Assembly (NCBI GenBank): GCA_003583745.1
Contig: QXPY01000001.1
Coordinates: 186,001 to 250,000, forward strand
DNA from: Rhodocyclales bacterium GT-UBC
GTDB taxonomy: Bacteria > Pseudomonadota > Gammaproteobacteria > Burkholderiales > Rhodocyclaceae
DNA length: 64,000 bases
Direction: 5' to 3'
Part shown: positions 37,258 through 50,487 of the stretch, in pieces
Position numbering within the stretch: position 1 is the first letter of the stretch
How the letters are laid out: each line of letters opens with the position of its first letter
The notes under the pieces: model-generated
Seen by the model: only the letters and a program-made list of their open reading frames with translations
What the model was told of the DNA's origin: nothing
Databases searched by the model: none
Made by a program: the position numbers and the translations under genes

Positions 37258-37334
37258 GGAGTGGTAGTTCAGTTGGTTAGAATACCGGCCTGTCACGCCG
37301 GGGGTCGCGGGTTCGAGCCCCGTCCACTCCGCCA
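37258..37334 (+). tRNA. tRNA-Asp (GTC)
   Basis: A 77-base tRNA with a 7-bp acceptor stem GGAGTGG / CCACTCC, a D-arm with GTTCAGTTGGTTAGA, anticodon GTC at 37292-37294 flanked by CT and AC, a T-arm GCGGGTTCGAGCCCCGT, and an encoded 3' GCCA. It is the only tRNA gene seen in the window and is followed by its own terminator. Confidence 0.97.
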
Positions 37335-37342
37335 ATATTCGG

Positions 37343-37388
37343 ATGCCCGCCAATTCGATCAGATTCTGATCGGCTTGGCGGGCATTTT
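37343..37388 (+). terminator. Terminator after tRNA-Asp
   Basis: An 11-bp perfect inverted repeat ATGCCCGCCAA / TTGGCGGGCAT is followed by four T, 8 bp downstream of the tRNA. The rest of the 392-bp gap between menD and the transporter gene holds the tRNA, its promoter and an unassigned leader of the transporter gene. Confidence 0.85.
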
Positions 37389-37529
37389 CATTGTTGCGCG
37401 TTTTCCCGGCGCCCCGATGGTACTTGGTATCGCATAATGCGACGATGCAGCGGGTGTTCTTGGGGAGGCGACTGCCTGATCGAGACGGCCGTTTTTCGAT
37501 TGGCTTGTAGATTACGCGGGAAGTTTGTC

Positions 37530-39359
37530 ATGCAGGAAGAAGGCCATTCGCACCGTCCGCCATCGGACCAGTTGGCCAAGCTGGTTGGCGGCGCCATTTT
37601 GCTGTTCATGCTCGACTATGGTCGCGATGTCATCATTCCCATCGCTTTAGCGGTTTTTCTGGCATTGTTCCTGGCGCCGATGATTCGCCGTTTGCGTCAT
37701 TGGGGCCTGGGGCAGGGGCAAGCGGTGACGATTTCGGTGCTCTTGCTGTTTATTACGGTGTCGGCGACGACCGTGGTGCTTGCGTCGCAAGCCATTCGGC
37801 TGGCCAGCAGCCTGCCCCAATATGAGCGGACCATTCGCAGCAAATTGCAGGATCTGGATCGGCTGACGCTGGGCAAGCTGAATGCGATCGTCAATCAGGC
37901 AGATCGCATGGTTGGCAAGTTGTCGCCCGAGAATGCGCGCAAGCCCGCGCCAACGGCGACTTCCGGGGGGGAGGCGCGACAGCCGATGCGGGTGCAGATT
38001 GAAGAGCCGCATGCCAAGCCCTTCGAAATTCTCTCCAGGATTGCCAAGGTCGTTCTGCCGCCACTTGAAATGGCCGGCATCGTGCTGATTGTGCTGGTCT
38101 TCATCTTGCTCGACTACGAATTGTTGCGCGACCGCATCATTCGCCTGGTGGGTGGGAGTAATTTGCGTACGACGACGCGGGCAATTACCGATGCGACCGA
38201 GCGCTTGTCCCGCTTCTTCGTGTCGCAATTTGCCGTGAACGCCCTGGTTGGTGTGCTGGTGGCGGTGGGGCTGGGGCTGGCCGGGCTTGATGGTGCCATG
38301 TTCTGGGGCGGCCTGACCGCCGTTTCCCGCTTTATCCCTTATGTCGGTATCTGGTTGGCGGCCGGCGCTGCGACAATCATGGCGGCTGCGATGTCGGATG
38401 GTTGGTCGTTGATGATTCAGGCTATCCTGATTTTTCTATTTATTGAAATTGTCATCGCCCAGTATTTCGAGCCCAAGCTATATGGGCACTCGACCGGTCT
38501 GTCACCGCTGGCCGTGGTGATCTCCGCGATCTTCTGGAGTGCCCTCTGGGGGCCGGTGGGCTTGATTCTCGCGACCCCGTTGACGCTTTGTCTGGTGGTT
38601 GCCGGTCGCCATGTCAGGGCGCTCAATTTCCTGGAGCTCCTGTTGGGCGATCTTTCTGCACTAACCCAGGCCGAGCGTTTTTATCAGCGGGCGCTGTCGG
38701 GCGATTCGGCTGATCTGGTTCGCGGGCTGCGAAAATTTCTCAGGGAAAAGTCGCTGGCGCAATATTGCGATCAGGTCTTGCTGGCGGCGATACGTCTGGC
38801 CTATGACGATTTTTCCAAGCACGAAATCACGCATGCCGAGCAGGGGCGCATGGCGGGGGCGATTCTGGCCTTGATCGAGGCCATGTCGGCGCGCGGTCTG
38901 CATAAATTTCGTGGCAAGGGCTCTGCGCTAGAACAGGCGAGTGGTGCGGCGCGGTGCAAACTCGACCTGTCGCCCAACGAGGCCGTATTGGTGCTGGGTC
39001 TGGGGCATGAGGTGTCGGATCTGGTTGCCAAAGTACTGGTCAGTGTTTTCGATAGCGAACACCTGAGGGCGCGAAGTCTTTCGGTGGAGGCGCTTTCGGA
39101 ACTTGCTTCCGGTTCGGTTCATCCCCTGGTTTTTGTCGTCTGCGTTGCACCGGAAGATCATGCGGAATTGTTGGTCGATACGCTGGCGGCGTTGCGCCTG
39201 AAACTACCGGGGGCAAAACTGGTGGTGATGCGTGTTCTCGAAGAGGTGGCGGCGCCTCATGCTCGGCCTTCGGCGGTGGAGGTCGGGGCTGACGGCTTGG
39301 TTGCAAGTTACCAGGCGGCAATTGATTTGAGCTACGACTTGTTGGCGCCTGCGGCGTAA
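37530..39359 (+). CDS. AI-2E family transporter with extra cytoplasmic C-terminal region
   Basis: The 609-residue protein starts at an ATG with GGGAAG upstream. Residues 20 to about 370 are the eight-helix AI-2E / PerM membrane domain, with the family's long hydrophilic segment (about 125-170) and GLDGAMFWGGLTAVSRFIPY. Typical members are 340-400 residues. Here about 230 additional residues follow: a helical part and then an alpha/beta region with AVLVLGLGHEVSDLVAKVLV and GAKLVVMRVLEE. Transport substrates in this family range from AI-2 to ions and are unknown here. The tail may be regulatory. Confidence 0.85.
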   Translation: MQEEGHSHRPPSDQLAKLVGGAILLFMLDYGRDVIIPIALAVFLALFLAPMIRRLRHWGLGQGQAVTISVLLLFITVSATTVVLASQAIRLASSLPQYERTIRSKLQDLDRLTLGKLNAIVNQADRMVGKLSPENARKPAPTATSGGEARQPMRVQIEEPHAKPFEILSRIAKVVLPPLEMAGIVLIVLVFILLDYELLRDRIIRLVGGSNLRTTTRAITDATERLSRFFVSQFAVNALVGVLVAVGLGLAGLDGAMFWGGLTAVSRFIPYVGIWLAAGAATIMAAAMSDGWSLMIQAILIFLFIEIVIAQYFEPKLYGHSTGLSPLAVVISAIFWSALWGPVGLILATPLTLCLVVAGRHVRALNFLELLLGDLSALTQAERFYQRALSGDSADLVRGLRKFLREKSLAQYCDQVLLAAIRLAYDDFSKHEITHAEQGRMAGAILALIEAMSARGLHKFRGKGSALEQASGAARCKLDLSPNEAVLVLGLGHEVSDLVAKVLVSVFDSEHLRARSLSVEALSELASGSVHPLVFVVCVAPEDHAELLVDTLAALRLKLPGAKLVVMRVLEEVAAPHARPSAVEVGADGLVASYQAAIDLSYDLLAPAA

Positions 39360-39427
39360 TGGATGTTGGCGCGAATGGCCTTCTGTTTGGCTTGGGGCGG
39401 TTTTCGAAGCGGGATTGATTTAGGTTG

Positions 39428-40207
39428 ATGATGACAATTGAAACGCAATTGGATGAGGTCGCTGGCATTCTGGTCCAGGCCGAACGGGTGTTGTTCATCA
39501 CGGGGGCGGGTATCTCGGCTGACTCGGGGTTGCCGACCTATCGTGGCGTCGGCGGCTTGTATAACGGCGATGAAACAGAAGACGGATTGGCGATCGAAGA
39601 AGCGCTTTCCGGTCAGGTATTCAGCGTCAGGCCGGATATCACCTGGAAATACCTGGCGCAGATCGAGGAAAATTGCCGTGGTGCGGTGCCGAATGCCGCA
39701 CATCGCGCCATCGTGGAGCTGGAAAAATACCTGACTCGGGTCATGGTGTTCACCCAGAATGTGGATGGTTTGCATCGGCAGGCCGGTAGCAGCGATATTG
39801 TCGAGATTCATGGCAACCTCCAGGAGTTGATGTGTACGACATGCGAATTCGAAGAGCGGGTTAGCGATTTGGCTGGGCGTGCGTTGCCGCCTTTGTGTCC
39901 GGCTTGTGCCGCTGTGCTCCGTCCCAAGGTGGTGCTCTTTGGCGAGTCCTTGCCGAGCGATGAAATGGATCGTTTTCTCGATGCCCTGGAAGCGGGGTTC
40001 GACATGATCTTCACCATTGGTACATCCGGGGTATTTCCCTATATTGCCGAGCCGGTATTGTGGGCGTCGCGGATTGGCATCCCGACGGTCGAGATCAATC
40101 CGATTCAGACCCGGCTCAGTTCGGCCGTCGAATACCATCTCGCACTGGGTGCGGCTGAAGCGATGACGGCCATCTTGGCGAGAGTGCGGCGTATCAAGGG
40201 GGGCTAG
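39428..40207 (+). CDS. NAD-dependent protein deacylase, sirtuin (CobB-like)
   Basis: The 259-residue protein has the sirtuin motifs: NAD loop TGAGISADSGLPTYRG (about 25-40), TQNVDGLH, the catalytic histidine in VEIHGN, and a zinc site CTTC ... CPAC. The late IGTSGVFPY loop binds NAD. It removes acyl groups from lysine side chains while consuming NAD. There are ATG codons at 39428 and 39431. The gene stands alone after the AI-2E transporter, 68 bp downstream, with no acyltransferase gene alongside. Confidence 0.92.
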   Translation: MMTIETQLDEVAGILVQAERVLFITGAGISADSGLPTYRGVGGLYNGDETEDGLAIEEALSGQVFSVRPDITWKYLAQIEENCRGAVPNAAHRAIVELEKYLTRVMVFTQNVDGLHRQAGSSDIVEIHGNLQELMCTTCEFEERVSDLAGRALPPLCPACAAVLRPKVVLFGESLPSDEMDRFLDALEAGFDMIFTIGTSGVFPYIAEPVLWASRIGIPTVEINPIQTRLSSAVEYHLALGAAEAMTAILARVRRIKGG

Positions 40208-40226
40208 TCGGGCCCGAGGTTTGCGA

Positions 40227-40853
40227 TCAGTCGCTGCGGCGGGGGGCGAAGGCAGGCAGGGTGAGGTGAAAGCGGATGGCGAGCAGGCGCAAGGCCAGAA
40301 CAACCGACATCGCGATCCAACTCGCCCATATGCCATGCAGTCCCAGCTCTTGCAGACCGATCAGGCTGAGGGCACCGAGCCAGGCTGCGCTGGCATACAG
40401 TTCCCCTTTAAGGAATACCAAGGGGACATCGTTGCACAGAATATCCCGAAGTACGCCGCCGACGACGCCGGTGGTGACGCCCATTAGGCTGGCTACAAGC
40501 CAGGGGGCATGCCATTGCAATGCGACCTGGGTGCCGACGATGGTGAACAAGGCCAGGCCGAGTGCATCCGGAATCAGAAACAGGCGTGGCGGCAGGTGCA
40601 GGCTGCGGGCCAGGAAAAAAGTGACGAAGGCTGTAGCAAGGGCAACGACCAGATAGGTTTGGTCGACTACCCAGAAAACGTTGCGGTCGAGCAGCAGGTC
40701 GCGGATAGTGCCGCCACCGAGGGCGGTTGCCACGCCGACCAGCAAGGCGCCGATCAGGTCCATCTGTTTGCGGCTGGAATCGAGGACGCCGGTCAGGGCG
40801 CTGACCGCTACCGCAGCCATGCCTACCCAGTAAAGCAGCGCATCGAGATTCAC
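40227..40853 (-). CDS. TRIC family cation channel (UPF0126)
   Basis: The 208-residue protein has about six to seven membrane helices in two repeated halves. Each half carries a glycine-rich pattern: VATALGGGTIRDLLL (about 41-55) and VTTGVVGGVLRDILC (about 128-142). These match the bacterial trimeric intracellular cation channel family, formerly UPF0126 (YicG-like), which conducts monovalent cations. It is convergent with the sirtuin gene and follows smpB by 7 bp on the same strand. Confidence 0.9.
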   Translation of the reverse strand: MNLDALLYWVGMAAVAVSALTGVLDSSRKQMDLIGALLVGVATALGGGTIRDLLLDRNVFWVVDQTYLVVALATAFVTFFLARSLHLPPRLFLIPDALGLALFTIVGTQVALQWHAPWLVASLMGVTTGVVGGVLRDILCNDVPLVFLKGELYASAAWLGALSLIGLQELGLHGIWASWIAMSVVLALRLLAIRFHLTLPAFAPRRSD

Positions 40854-40860
40854 CGGTGGG

Positions 40861-41304
40861 CTAGCGTTCTTTCATTGCGCGTTCGGCTTCGCGCTTGCTG
40901 TCTTTTTCCGCCTGGTCCTGGCGCTTGTCGTGCTGTTTCTTGCCCTTGGCCAGACCGACTTCCAGTTTGATGCGGCCGCGTGTGTAATGCAGATCGAGCG
41001 GAATCAGGGCGTAGCCGGCGCGTTCGACCTTGCCGATGAGTTTCATGATCTCGGCCGAGTGCAGCAGCAGCTTGCGGGTGCGGGTCGGGTCGGGGTTGAC
41101 GTGCGTCGAGGCGGTGGGCAGCGGTGTGATGTGCATGCCGAGCAGGTAAATCTCGCCATTCTTGATGATGACGTAAGATTCCTTGATGTTCATCCGGCCG
41201 GCACGAATGGCTTTCACCTCCCATCCCTGGAGGGCGATGCCTGCTTCGTATTTCTCTTCGACGAAGTATTCGTGAAAGGCTTTTTTGTTGACCGTGATGC
41301 TCAT
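40861..41304 (-). CDS. smpB: SsrA-binding protein SmpB
   Basis: The 147-residue protein has the SmpB beta-barrel core: [27 protein letters not shown] and [14 protein letters not shown], followed by the LARGK-like [16 protein letters not shown] basic tail that inserts into the mRNA channel. It brings tmRNA to stalled ribosomes for trans-translation. It is divergent from ratA, an arrangement common in proteobacteria, and the 57-bp gap must hold both promoters. tmRNA itself is not in the window. Confidence 0.97.
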   Translation of the reverse strand: MSITVNKKAFHEYFVEEKYEAGIALQGWEVKAIRAGRMNIKESYVIIKNGEIYLLGMHITPLPTASTHVNPDPTRTRKLLLHSAEIMKLIGKVERAGYALIPLDLHYTRGRIKLEVGLAKGKKQHDKRQDQAEKDSKREAERAMKER

Positions 41305-41361
41305 GCTGCGGCTGATCCATTAAAATCGCTATTTTACAGGATACAGGAACGCTGTCGCCGC

Positions 41362-41805
41362 ATGGCTCAGGTTGAAAAAACAGTACTCATCGAACAGTCT
41401 GCTGCGCGCATGTTCGAATTGGTTGATCGCTGTGAGGACTATCCGGCGTTTCTTCCCTGGTGCAGCCAAACCGAGGTTCTATTTCGTGATGCGCAGAAGA
41501 CCAAGGCGACTTTGCACATCAATTACCATAGCGTGAAGTCATGCTTTACGACGGAAAATGACAAGGTTTTTCCGTCTTCCATGATGATTCGCCTGGTCGA
41601 TGGTCCGTTTCGCCGTCTTGAGGGGTCGTGGACATTTCGTGCCTTGGCAGAAAATGCCTGCAAGATCGAGTTCAGGCTGCATTACGAGTTTTCCAGCAAA
41701 TTGTTTGAGAAGGTGATCGGGCCGGTGTTCAACCATATTGCGAACACGTTTGTCGATGCCTTCGTGCGCCGGGCGGCGCAAGTCTACGGAGCCAGCAATG
41801 CCTGA
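41362..41805 (+). CDS. ratA: RatA / COQ10-type START-domain protein
   Basis: The 147-residue START-like (SRPBCC) protein begins MAQVEKTVLIEQSAARMFEL and contains CEDYPAFLPWCSQTEV, the family signature. E. coli RatA was reported to block 50S-30S association, while COQ10 homologues bind ubiquinone and help respiratory electron transfer. The gene is next to rnfH and smpB, the conserved proteobacterial neighbourhood. Its 3' end overlaps rnfH by 8 bp. A ubiquinone-linked role is as likely as a toxin role. Confidence 0.92.
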   Translation: MAQVEKTVLIEQSAARMFELVDRCEDYPAFLPWCSQTEVLFRDAQKTKATLHINYHSVKSCFTTENDKVFPSSMMIRLVDGPFRRLEGSWTFRALAENACKIEFRLHYEFSSKLFEKVIGPVFNHIANTFVDAFVRRAAQVYGASNA

Positions 41806-42127
41806 TGAAATGCTCAATGTCGAGGTTTGCTACGCGCAGGCGGGGCGGCAGGAACTGGTCAAGGTGAAATTGCCGGCGGGGGCCACGCTGCTTCAGGCGC
41901 TGGAAGCCTCCGGTTTGCTGGAAAAGCACCCCGAAATCGACCTCAAGAAGAACAAGTTCGGAATTTACGCCAAGCTTTCAAAGCCGGATGCCCTGTTGCG
42001 CGACAAGGATCGTGTCGAAATTTATCGCCCTCTGATTGCCGATCCCAAAGAAGTGCGCAAGCAGCGTGCAGCCGAGGGTAAGGTCATGAAAAAAGGCGCC
42101 GGTGATACCGACGCCCCCGAGGCCTGA
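41798..42127 (+). CDS. rnfH: RnfH family protein
   Basis: The 109-residue protein has the beta-grasp ubiquitin-like fold of RnfH: NVEVCYAQAGRQEL, ATLLQALEASGL, then DLKKNKFGIYAKL and DRVEIYRPLIADPKEVRKQRA. Homologues occur next to ratA and are annotated as a possible antitoxin or as an Rnf complex accessory protein; neither role is proven. The start codon lies inside the ratA 3' end, indicating translational coupling. The acidic end is short and ends near the DUF4124 gene on the opposite strand. Confidence 0.92.
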   Translation: MPDEMLNVEVCYAQAGRQELVKVKLPAGATLLQALEASGLLEKHPEIDLKKNKFGIYAKLSKPDALLRDKDRVEIYRPLIADPKEVRKQRAAEGKVMKKGAGDTDAPEA

Positions 42128-42140
42128 ATCGAGTCGGTTG

Positions 42141-42620
42141 CTATTTGCAGGTTTCGGCCAGGAAGCGCTTGGCGCGTTCCAGTTCTTGGTCGCGCTGGCT
42201 ACTGTCCATCGCTTTGCGCTCGCCTTTTTCGTCGTAGGTAGAGAGCGGTTGGTTCGATTCGAGATACGAGACATTGCGTCTGGCGCGTTCGCAATTCTCC
42301 TGCTTCTCTTTGGTTGCGGCCAGGTCCTTGCTGTCCTTCTCCGCCTTTTCCTTGGCTTCTTGTTGCCGCTTTTTGAACTCCATGTCCTTGTCGGCGCTGG
42401 TTTTTGGGGCGTCGGCGGGTTTCTCGACGGGCTTTTCGGTCTGGACGTTGGGAACAGGGACGCCCAGGGAGCGGGCTGATCCCTTTGCCGTTCCGGGTGG
42501 GGGGGTGTCGGAGATGATCGTCCTGCCGTTGGCGTCTTTCCACTGGTAAGTTTGTGCATTCAAGGCCGGCGTAATCAGGCAGGCGATCAAGCCGGCGGAG
42601 AAGAACAGGGAAGATTTCAT
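42141..42620 (-). CDS. DUF4124 domain-containing secreted protein
   Basis: The 159-residue protein has a signal peptide (about 1-22, ending ALNA). It then has the DUF4124 start TYQWKDANGRTIISDTPPPG (about 24-43), a small beta unit found in many proteobacterial secreted proteins. A charged helical segment rich in Lys and Glu (about 70-110) and an NVSYLESNQPL region follow. The role is unknown. It is divergent from guaB, with their start codons about 60 bp apart. Confidence 0.85.
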   Translation of the reverse strand: MKSSLFFSAGLIACLITPALNAQTYQWKDANGRTIISDTPPPGTAKGSARSLGVPVPNVQTEKPVEKPADAPKTSADKDMEFKKRQQEAKEKAEKDSKDLAATKEKQENCERARRNVSYLESNQPLSTYDEKGERKAMDSSQRDQELERAKRFLAETCK

Positions 42621-42625
42621 GGTAG

Positions 42626-44146
<1,521 letters not shown>

Positions 44147-44165
44147 TCGTTCAAGTGTCCCAAAG

Positions 44166-44189
44166 GGCGGCTCCGGTAGCCGCCTTTTT
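44166..44189 (+). terminator. Hairpin plus T-run between guaB and guaA
   Basis: GGCGGCT / AGCCGCC (7 bp, loop of 5) followed by five T lies 19 bp after guaB and 17 bp before guaA. It may partly terminate guaB transcripts, so guaA expression may depend on read-through. Confidence 0.75.
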
Positions 44190-44205
44190 CATTCAAGGTT
44201 TTGAA

Positions 44206-45840
<1,635 letters not shown>

Positions 45841-45874
45841 TGCTGTTTTAAGCCAAGGCCCGACAAGCTCAGGA

Positions 45875-45898
45875 AGCCCCGATCAATCGGGGCTTTTT
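45875..45898 (+). terminator. Terminator after guaA
   Basis: An inverted repeat AGCCCCGAT / ATCGGGGCT with a minimal loop is followed by five T, 35 bp after the guaA stop. Confidence 0.9.
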
Positions 45899-46054
45899 GT
45901 ATTCACGCCCTCTGGAGAAACTGCCCCGGGTTGAATGGGTGATGGTAAGGAAAGTGGTCGGGCGAGCGATCATCATTGGTTGCGGTTTGTTCTTGGCTTG
46001 CCGATAATTCGCGCTTTCCTGAATTCCCTCAGCCTTGCCGGCTGTTTTTGCACC

Positions 46055-46300
46055 ATGAGCCAAGCCAAACCCTTCAAGATCAAATACGAGGTTTATCCGG
46101 AAGACGGCATTTTTGTCGCCCGCTGCCTCAATCTAGACGTTTCCAGCGATGGGGCGACCGAAGAGGAGGCGCTGGAGAATCTGCGCGAGGCGATCGAGCT
46201 CTACGTCGAGCGCAATGTCGAGGCGCTGCATGCTGCGGCGGATGCCGAGGATGAGGAAGCGAGCGAGGATGACGAGTTCGAGGACGAGGAAGAGGTTTAA
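46055..46300 (+). CDS. HicB-like antitoxin-fold protein without a visible HicA
   Basis: The 81-residue protein has the HicB-type partial RNase-H fold at 7-60, with KIKYEVYPEDGIFVARCLNL then EEEALENLREAIELYVE. The last 20 residues are almost all Glu and Asp. There is no C-terminal DNA-binding domain and no hicA gene within 1 kb on either side, so it is probably not an active toxin-antitoxin pair. The ATG lacks a clear ribosome-binding site. An in-frame upstream extension is open but has no resemblance to the family. Confidence 0.75.
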   Translation: MSQAKPFKIKYEVYPEDGIFVARCLNLDVSSDGATEEEALENLREAIELYVERNVEALHAAADAEDEEASEDDEFEDEEEV

Positions 46301-46386
46301 GTCGTCCTGCGTTACGCCTCAGTTTCGGGGCGGGTAGCAATGGGCAATCGGATATCTCTGCCCAGCAGATCCAATCGTAGCAGACA

Positions 46387-46416
46387 AAAAAGCGCGGCCC
46401 GCGGGTCGCGCTTTTG
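46387..46416. terminator. Bidirectional terminator between hicB-like gene and glutathione peroxidase gene
   Basis: AAAAGCGCG / CGCGCTTTT is a 9-bp perfect repeat whose interior can also pair. It ends in T on the + side and in six T on the - side, so it can stop the convergent transcripts from both genes. Confidence 0.8.
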
Positions 46417-46434
46417 CTTTGCCTAGGGTGCGGT

Positions 46435-46980
46435 TCAGGCGCGGGCCAGTTCCCGTTCGATGGCGGCGACCAGCTTTTCGGCATCCGGCAGGGTGTCCGG
46501 TGCAAAACGGCCGACGACTTCGCCCTGGCGGTTGACCAGGAACTTCTCGAAATTCCACAGCACTTCCGGGGCCGGGGTCGGCTCGATCTTGTAGCCGCGC
46601 AGATTTTCTTCCATGTTGGTGCGGTCTTCGGTGACCGGCTGGGCGCTGGTCAGGTGCTGGTAGAGCGGGTGCTTGTCCGGGCCGGTGACGGCGATCTTGC
46701 TGTACATCGGGAAGCGGATGCCGAAAGTGCCGGTGCAGAAGGCCTGGATTTCGGCGTCGTTGCCCGGTTCCTGACCGGCGAAATCGTTGGCGGGAAAGCC
46801 GAGGACGGCAAACTTGCTGTCGCGGTAGCGGTCATAGAGCTTTTCCAGACCTTCGTATTGCGGCGTCAGGCCGCATTTTGAGGCGACATTGACGATGAGC
46901 AGGACTTCGCCGGCGTGGGCTTGCAGCGTGGTGGCGCTGCCGTCGATGGCTTTGAGGGGGATGTCGTAGAGACGGGTCAT
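46435..46980 (-). CDS. Glutathione peroxidase family protein (BtuE-like)
   Basis: The 181-residue thiol peroxidase has the peroxidatic cysteine in NVASKCGLTPQY at about 31-42. The conserved glutamine/asparagine region FPANDFAGQEPG and the catalytic tryptophan/asparagine in VLWNFEKFLV are present. It contains Cys rather than selenocysteine. These enzymes reduce peroxides with thioredoxin or glutathione. It precedes the broken membrane-protein gene on the same strand order and is cytoplasmic, with no signal peptide. Confidence 0.93.
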   Translation of the reverse strand: MTRLYDIPLKAIDGSATTLQAHAGEVLLIVNVASKCGLTPQYEGLEKLYDRYRDSKFAVLGFPANDFAGQEPGNDAEIQAFCTGTFGIRFPMYSKIAVTGPDKHPLYQHLTSAQPVTEDRTNMEENLRGYKIEPTPAPEVLWNFEKFLVNRQGEVVGRFAPDTLPDAEKLVAAIERELARA

Positions 46981-47011
46981 GGGATGGAACTCCGTGGGTG
47001 GGGTAAGTTGG

Positions 47012-47394
47012 TCAGAGGGGTTTGACGGCCATCAGCGCTGCGGCAACGAGCAGGGCGAGTACCTGTAGCAAGAGTACGCCGCGCAGAAAACGTTCCCGCC
47101 CACTGCCCCAGGTCTTTTTCGAGGCAGCGGCGGCCAGGCCGTGGATGATGAAAGCGGCCAGGCCCAAGTAGGGGAAAAGCATCTGCAGCCAGGGGCCAAG
47201 GCCGGTAAGGGCGATGCCACTCAGGCCTGCCAGGCCGACCAGGGCGCGGTTGAGGATGTAGCACAGGAGGGGTTGCCGCTCATGTCAGTGTCTGGCGAGG
47301 CGGCGCCGCGCCAGGCAACGATCAGCCAGGCCAGCGTGGCGAGCAAACCGAGCAGCGAAAACAGCGTGTGGGCGTGTTTGAGGGCGATGTACAT
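47012..47394 (-). pseudogene. Small four-helix membrane protein gene with a frameshift
   Basis: From the ATG at 47394 the frame encodes MYIALKHAHTLFSLL and one membrane helix, then after about 40 codons loses hydrophobic character and stops early. The neighbouring frame resumes at about 47278 with QPLLCYILNRALVGLAG and runs through three more helices to a TGA at 47012-47014. Adding one base in the GCGG run near 47276-47279 would give a continuous protein of about 127 residues. The start resembles SirB2-like proteins, but the assignment is weak. It is either a recent pseudogene or a one-base sequence error. Confidence 0.6.
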
Positions 47395-47541
47395 GCGTTA
47401 ACTCCGATGCGCCGGCTGCACGGCTTGCAGTGGCAATGTATTCGATTGGCGCAATATGGAATGCGTGATGGTGAATATATAAGTCCGCCATGCGGGAGTC
47501 TTGTAGAATCAAGCCAAGCTTATGTACGATCGGATACAAAT

Positions 47542-49430
<1,889 letters not shown>

Positions 49431-49497
49431 GGTATGAAGCGATTGTCTGGCGAGGCAATTCGCCAGGCTTGCTGCAGTCCGGGCGACGATGCCCGGA

Positions 49498-49692
49498 TCA
49501 GTCGAGCGTTTTCTCGATTTCGGCTAGCAGGCGAAGGGCGCGTTGGCGATTCTTTTCGCGGGCGGCAGCCCGTTCGTCAACATTGGCGGCTTCCGCCAGC
49601 GAGGCTTCGAGCAGCGCCTGGTGCGGGGTAAGGCCGCCGAGTGCGGCTTCGAGCATCTGATCGGCTTGCAAGGCCAGGTCTTTCTTGGACAT
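49498..49692 (-). CDS. Small uncharacterised protein
   Basis: A 64-residue soluble, helical protein rich in Ala, Leu and Glu. The ATG at 49692 has a strong AGGAGAAACC ribosome-binding site, which supports a real gene. A central segment with a proline turn (GGLTPHQALLEAS) separates two predicted helices. I recognise no family. It is divergent from the phasin gene and converges with the adenine deaminase gene; only 67 bp separate it from the latter. Confidence 0.6.
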   Translation of the reverse strand: MSKKDLALQADQMLEAALGGLTPHQALLEASLAEAANVDERAAAREKNRQRALRLLAEIEKTLD

Positions 49693-49811
49693 TGGTTTCT
49701 CCTGTGAGGCTGCGGCAGCTTTTAACCGTTTATTCCCGATCCGTAAAGAGGTAATACAGATCGGGCACGCGGCAGTTGCCTGGCGTGGAGTGCAGCAATC
49801 ATGCAAACATA

Positions 49812-49853
49812 TTTGCTGCACTGCAGCAAAATGTCAAATTCCTGGGTTATACT
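49812..49853 (+). promoter_or_regulatory. Phasin promoter with perfect palindrome (PhaR-like site)
   Basis: TTTGCTGCA-C-TGCAGCAAA (49812-49830) is a perfect 19-bp palindrome. A TATACT -10 box follows at 49848-49853, so the palindrome covers the -35 region. PhaR repressors in other bacteria bind TGC/GCA-rich sites at phasin promoters, which this resembles. Confidence 0.65.
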
Positions 49854-49898
49854 GGCGTCGAACACCACGCTTGATAGACCTAATTCCTGGAGCCACAC

Positions 49899-50426
49899 AT
49901 GACTTTCAATGCCGAACAATTCACCGCCGCCAACAAGGCTGCTGTTGATTCCCTGCTGTCCGTCGCCAACACCGCCCTGGCTTCTGCCGAGCGTATCGCT
50001 GCCCTGAACCTGAACACCGCCCGTGCCACCCTGGAAGACTCCGTCTCCGGCGTCAAGGCTGTGATGGCCGCCAAGGATCCGAAGGAAGCCGTTGCTGTTC
50101 AGACCGCCCTGGCCCAACCGAGCGTCGACAAGGCCGTTGCCTACGCCCGTTCGGTCTACGAAATCTCGACCGAAACCCAGCAGGAATTCGCCAAGATGGT
50201 TGAAGCCCAGTTCGGCGGTTTCCAGAAGACGGTTGCCGGCCTGATCGATCAAGCCGCCAAGTCTGCCCCGGCCGGTTCCGAAGGCGCCATCGCCGCCATC
50301 CAGAGCGCGATCGCTGCTGCCAACTCGGCTTTCGGCAACATGAACGCCGTTGCCAAGCAATTCACCGATGCCGCTCAAGCCAATGTTGCTGCTGCAACCA
50401 AGGCTGCCACCAAGGCCGGCAAGTAA
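49899..50426 (+). CDS. phaP: Phasin family protein
   Basis: The 175-residue all-helical protein has the Phasin_2 pattern: TFNAEQFTAANKAAVDSL at the start, VYEISTETQQEFAKMVE in the middle and an Ala/Lys-rich end (ATKAATKAGK). Phasins coat polyhydroxybutyrate granules and control their number and size. No signal peptide or membrane helix is present. The gene is preceded by a palindromic operator and followed by a clear terminator. Codon use is strongly biased (CTG, GCC, AAG), suggesting high expression. Confidence 0.92.
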   Translation: MTFNAEQFTAANKAAVDSLLSVANTALASAERIAALNLNTARATLEDSVSGVKAVMAAKDPKEAVAVQTALAQPSVDKAVAYARSVYEISTETQQEFAKMVEAQFGGFQKTVAGLIDQAAKSAPAGSEGAIAAIQSAIAAANSAFGNMNAVAKQFTDAAQANVAAATKAATKAGK

Positions 50427-50459
50427 GCATTACACCTTTCGGTTCTACTGAAAGGCCAG

Positions 50460-50487
50460 AGCCCAGCGAGTTGCGCTGGGCTTTTTT
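50460..50487 (+). terminator. Terminator after phasin
   Basis: AGCCCAGCG / CGCTGGGCT is a 9-bp perfect stem with a 5-base loop, followed by a run of T, 34 bp after the phasin TAA. Confidence 0.92.

Noticed and set aside
45935..46054. Extended N-terminus of the HicB-like gene
   Set aside because: The additional 40 residues have no resemblance to HicB proteins. The shorter start at 46055 fits the fold.
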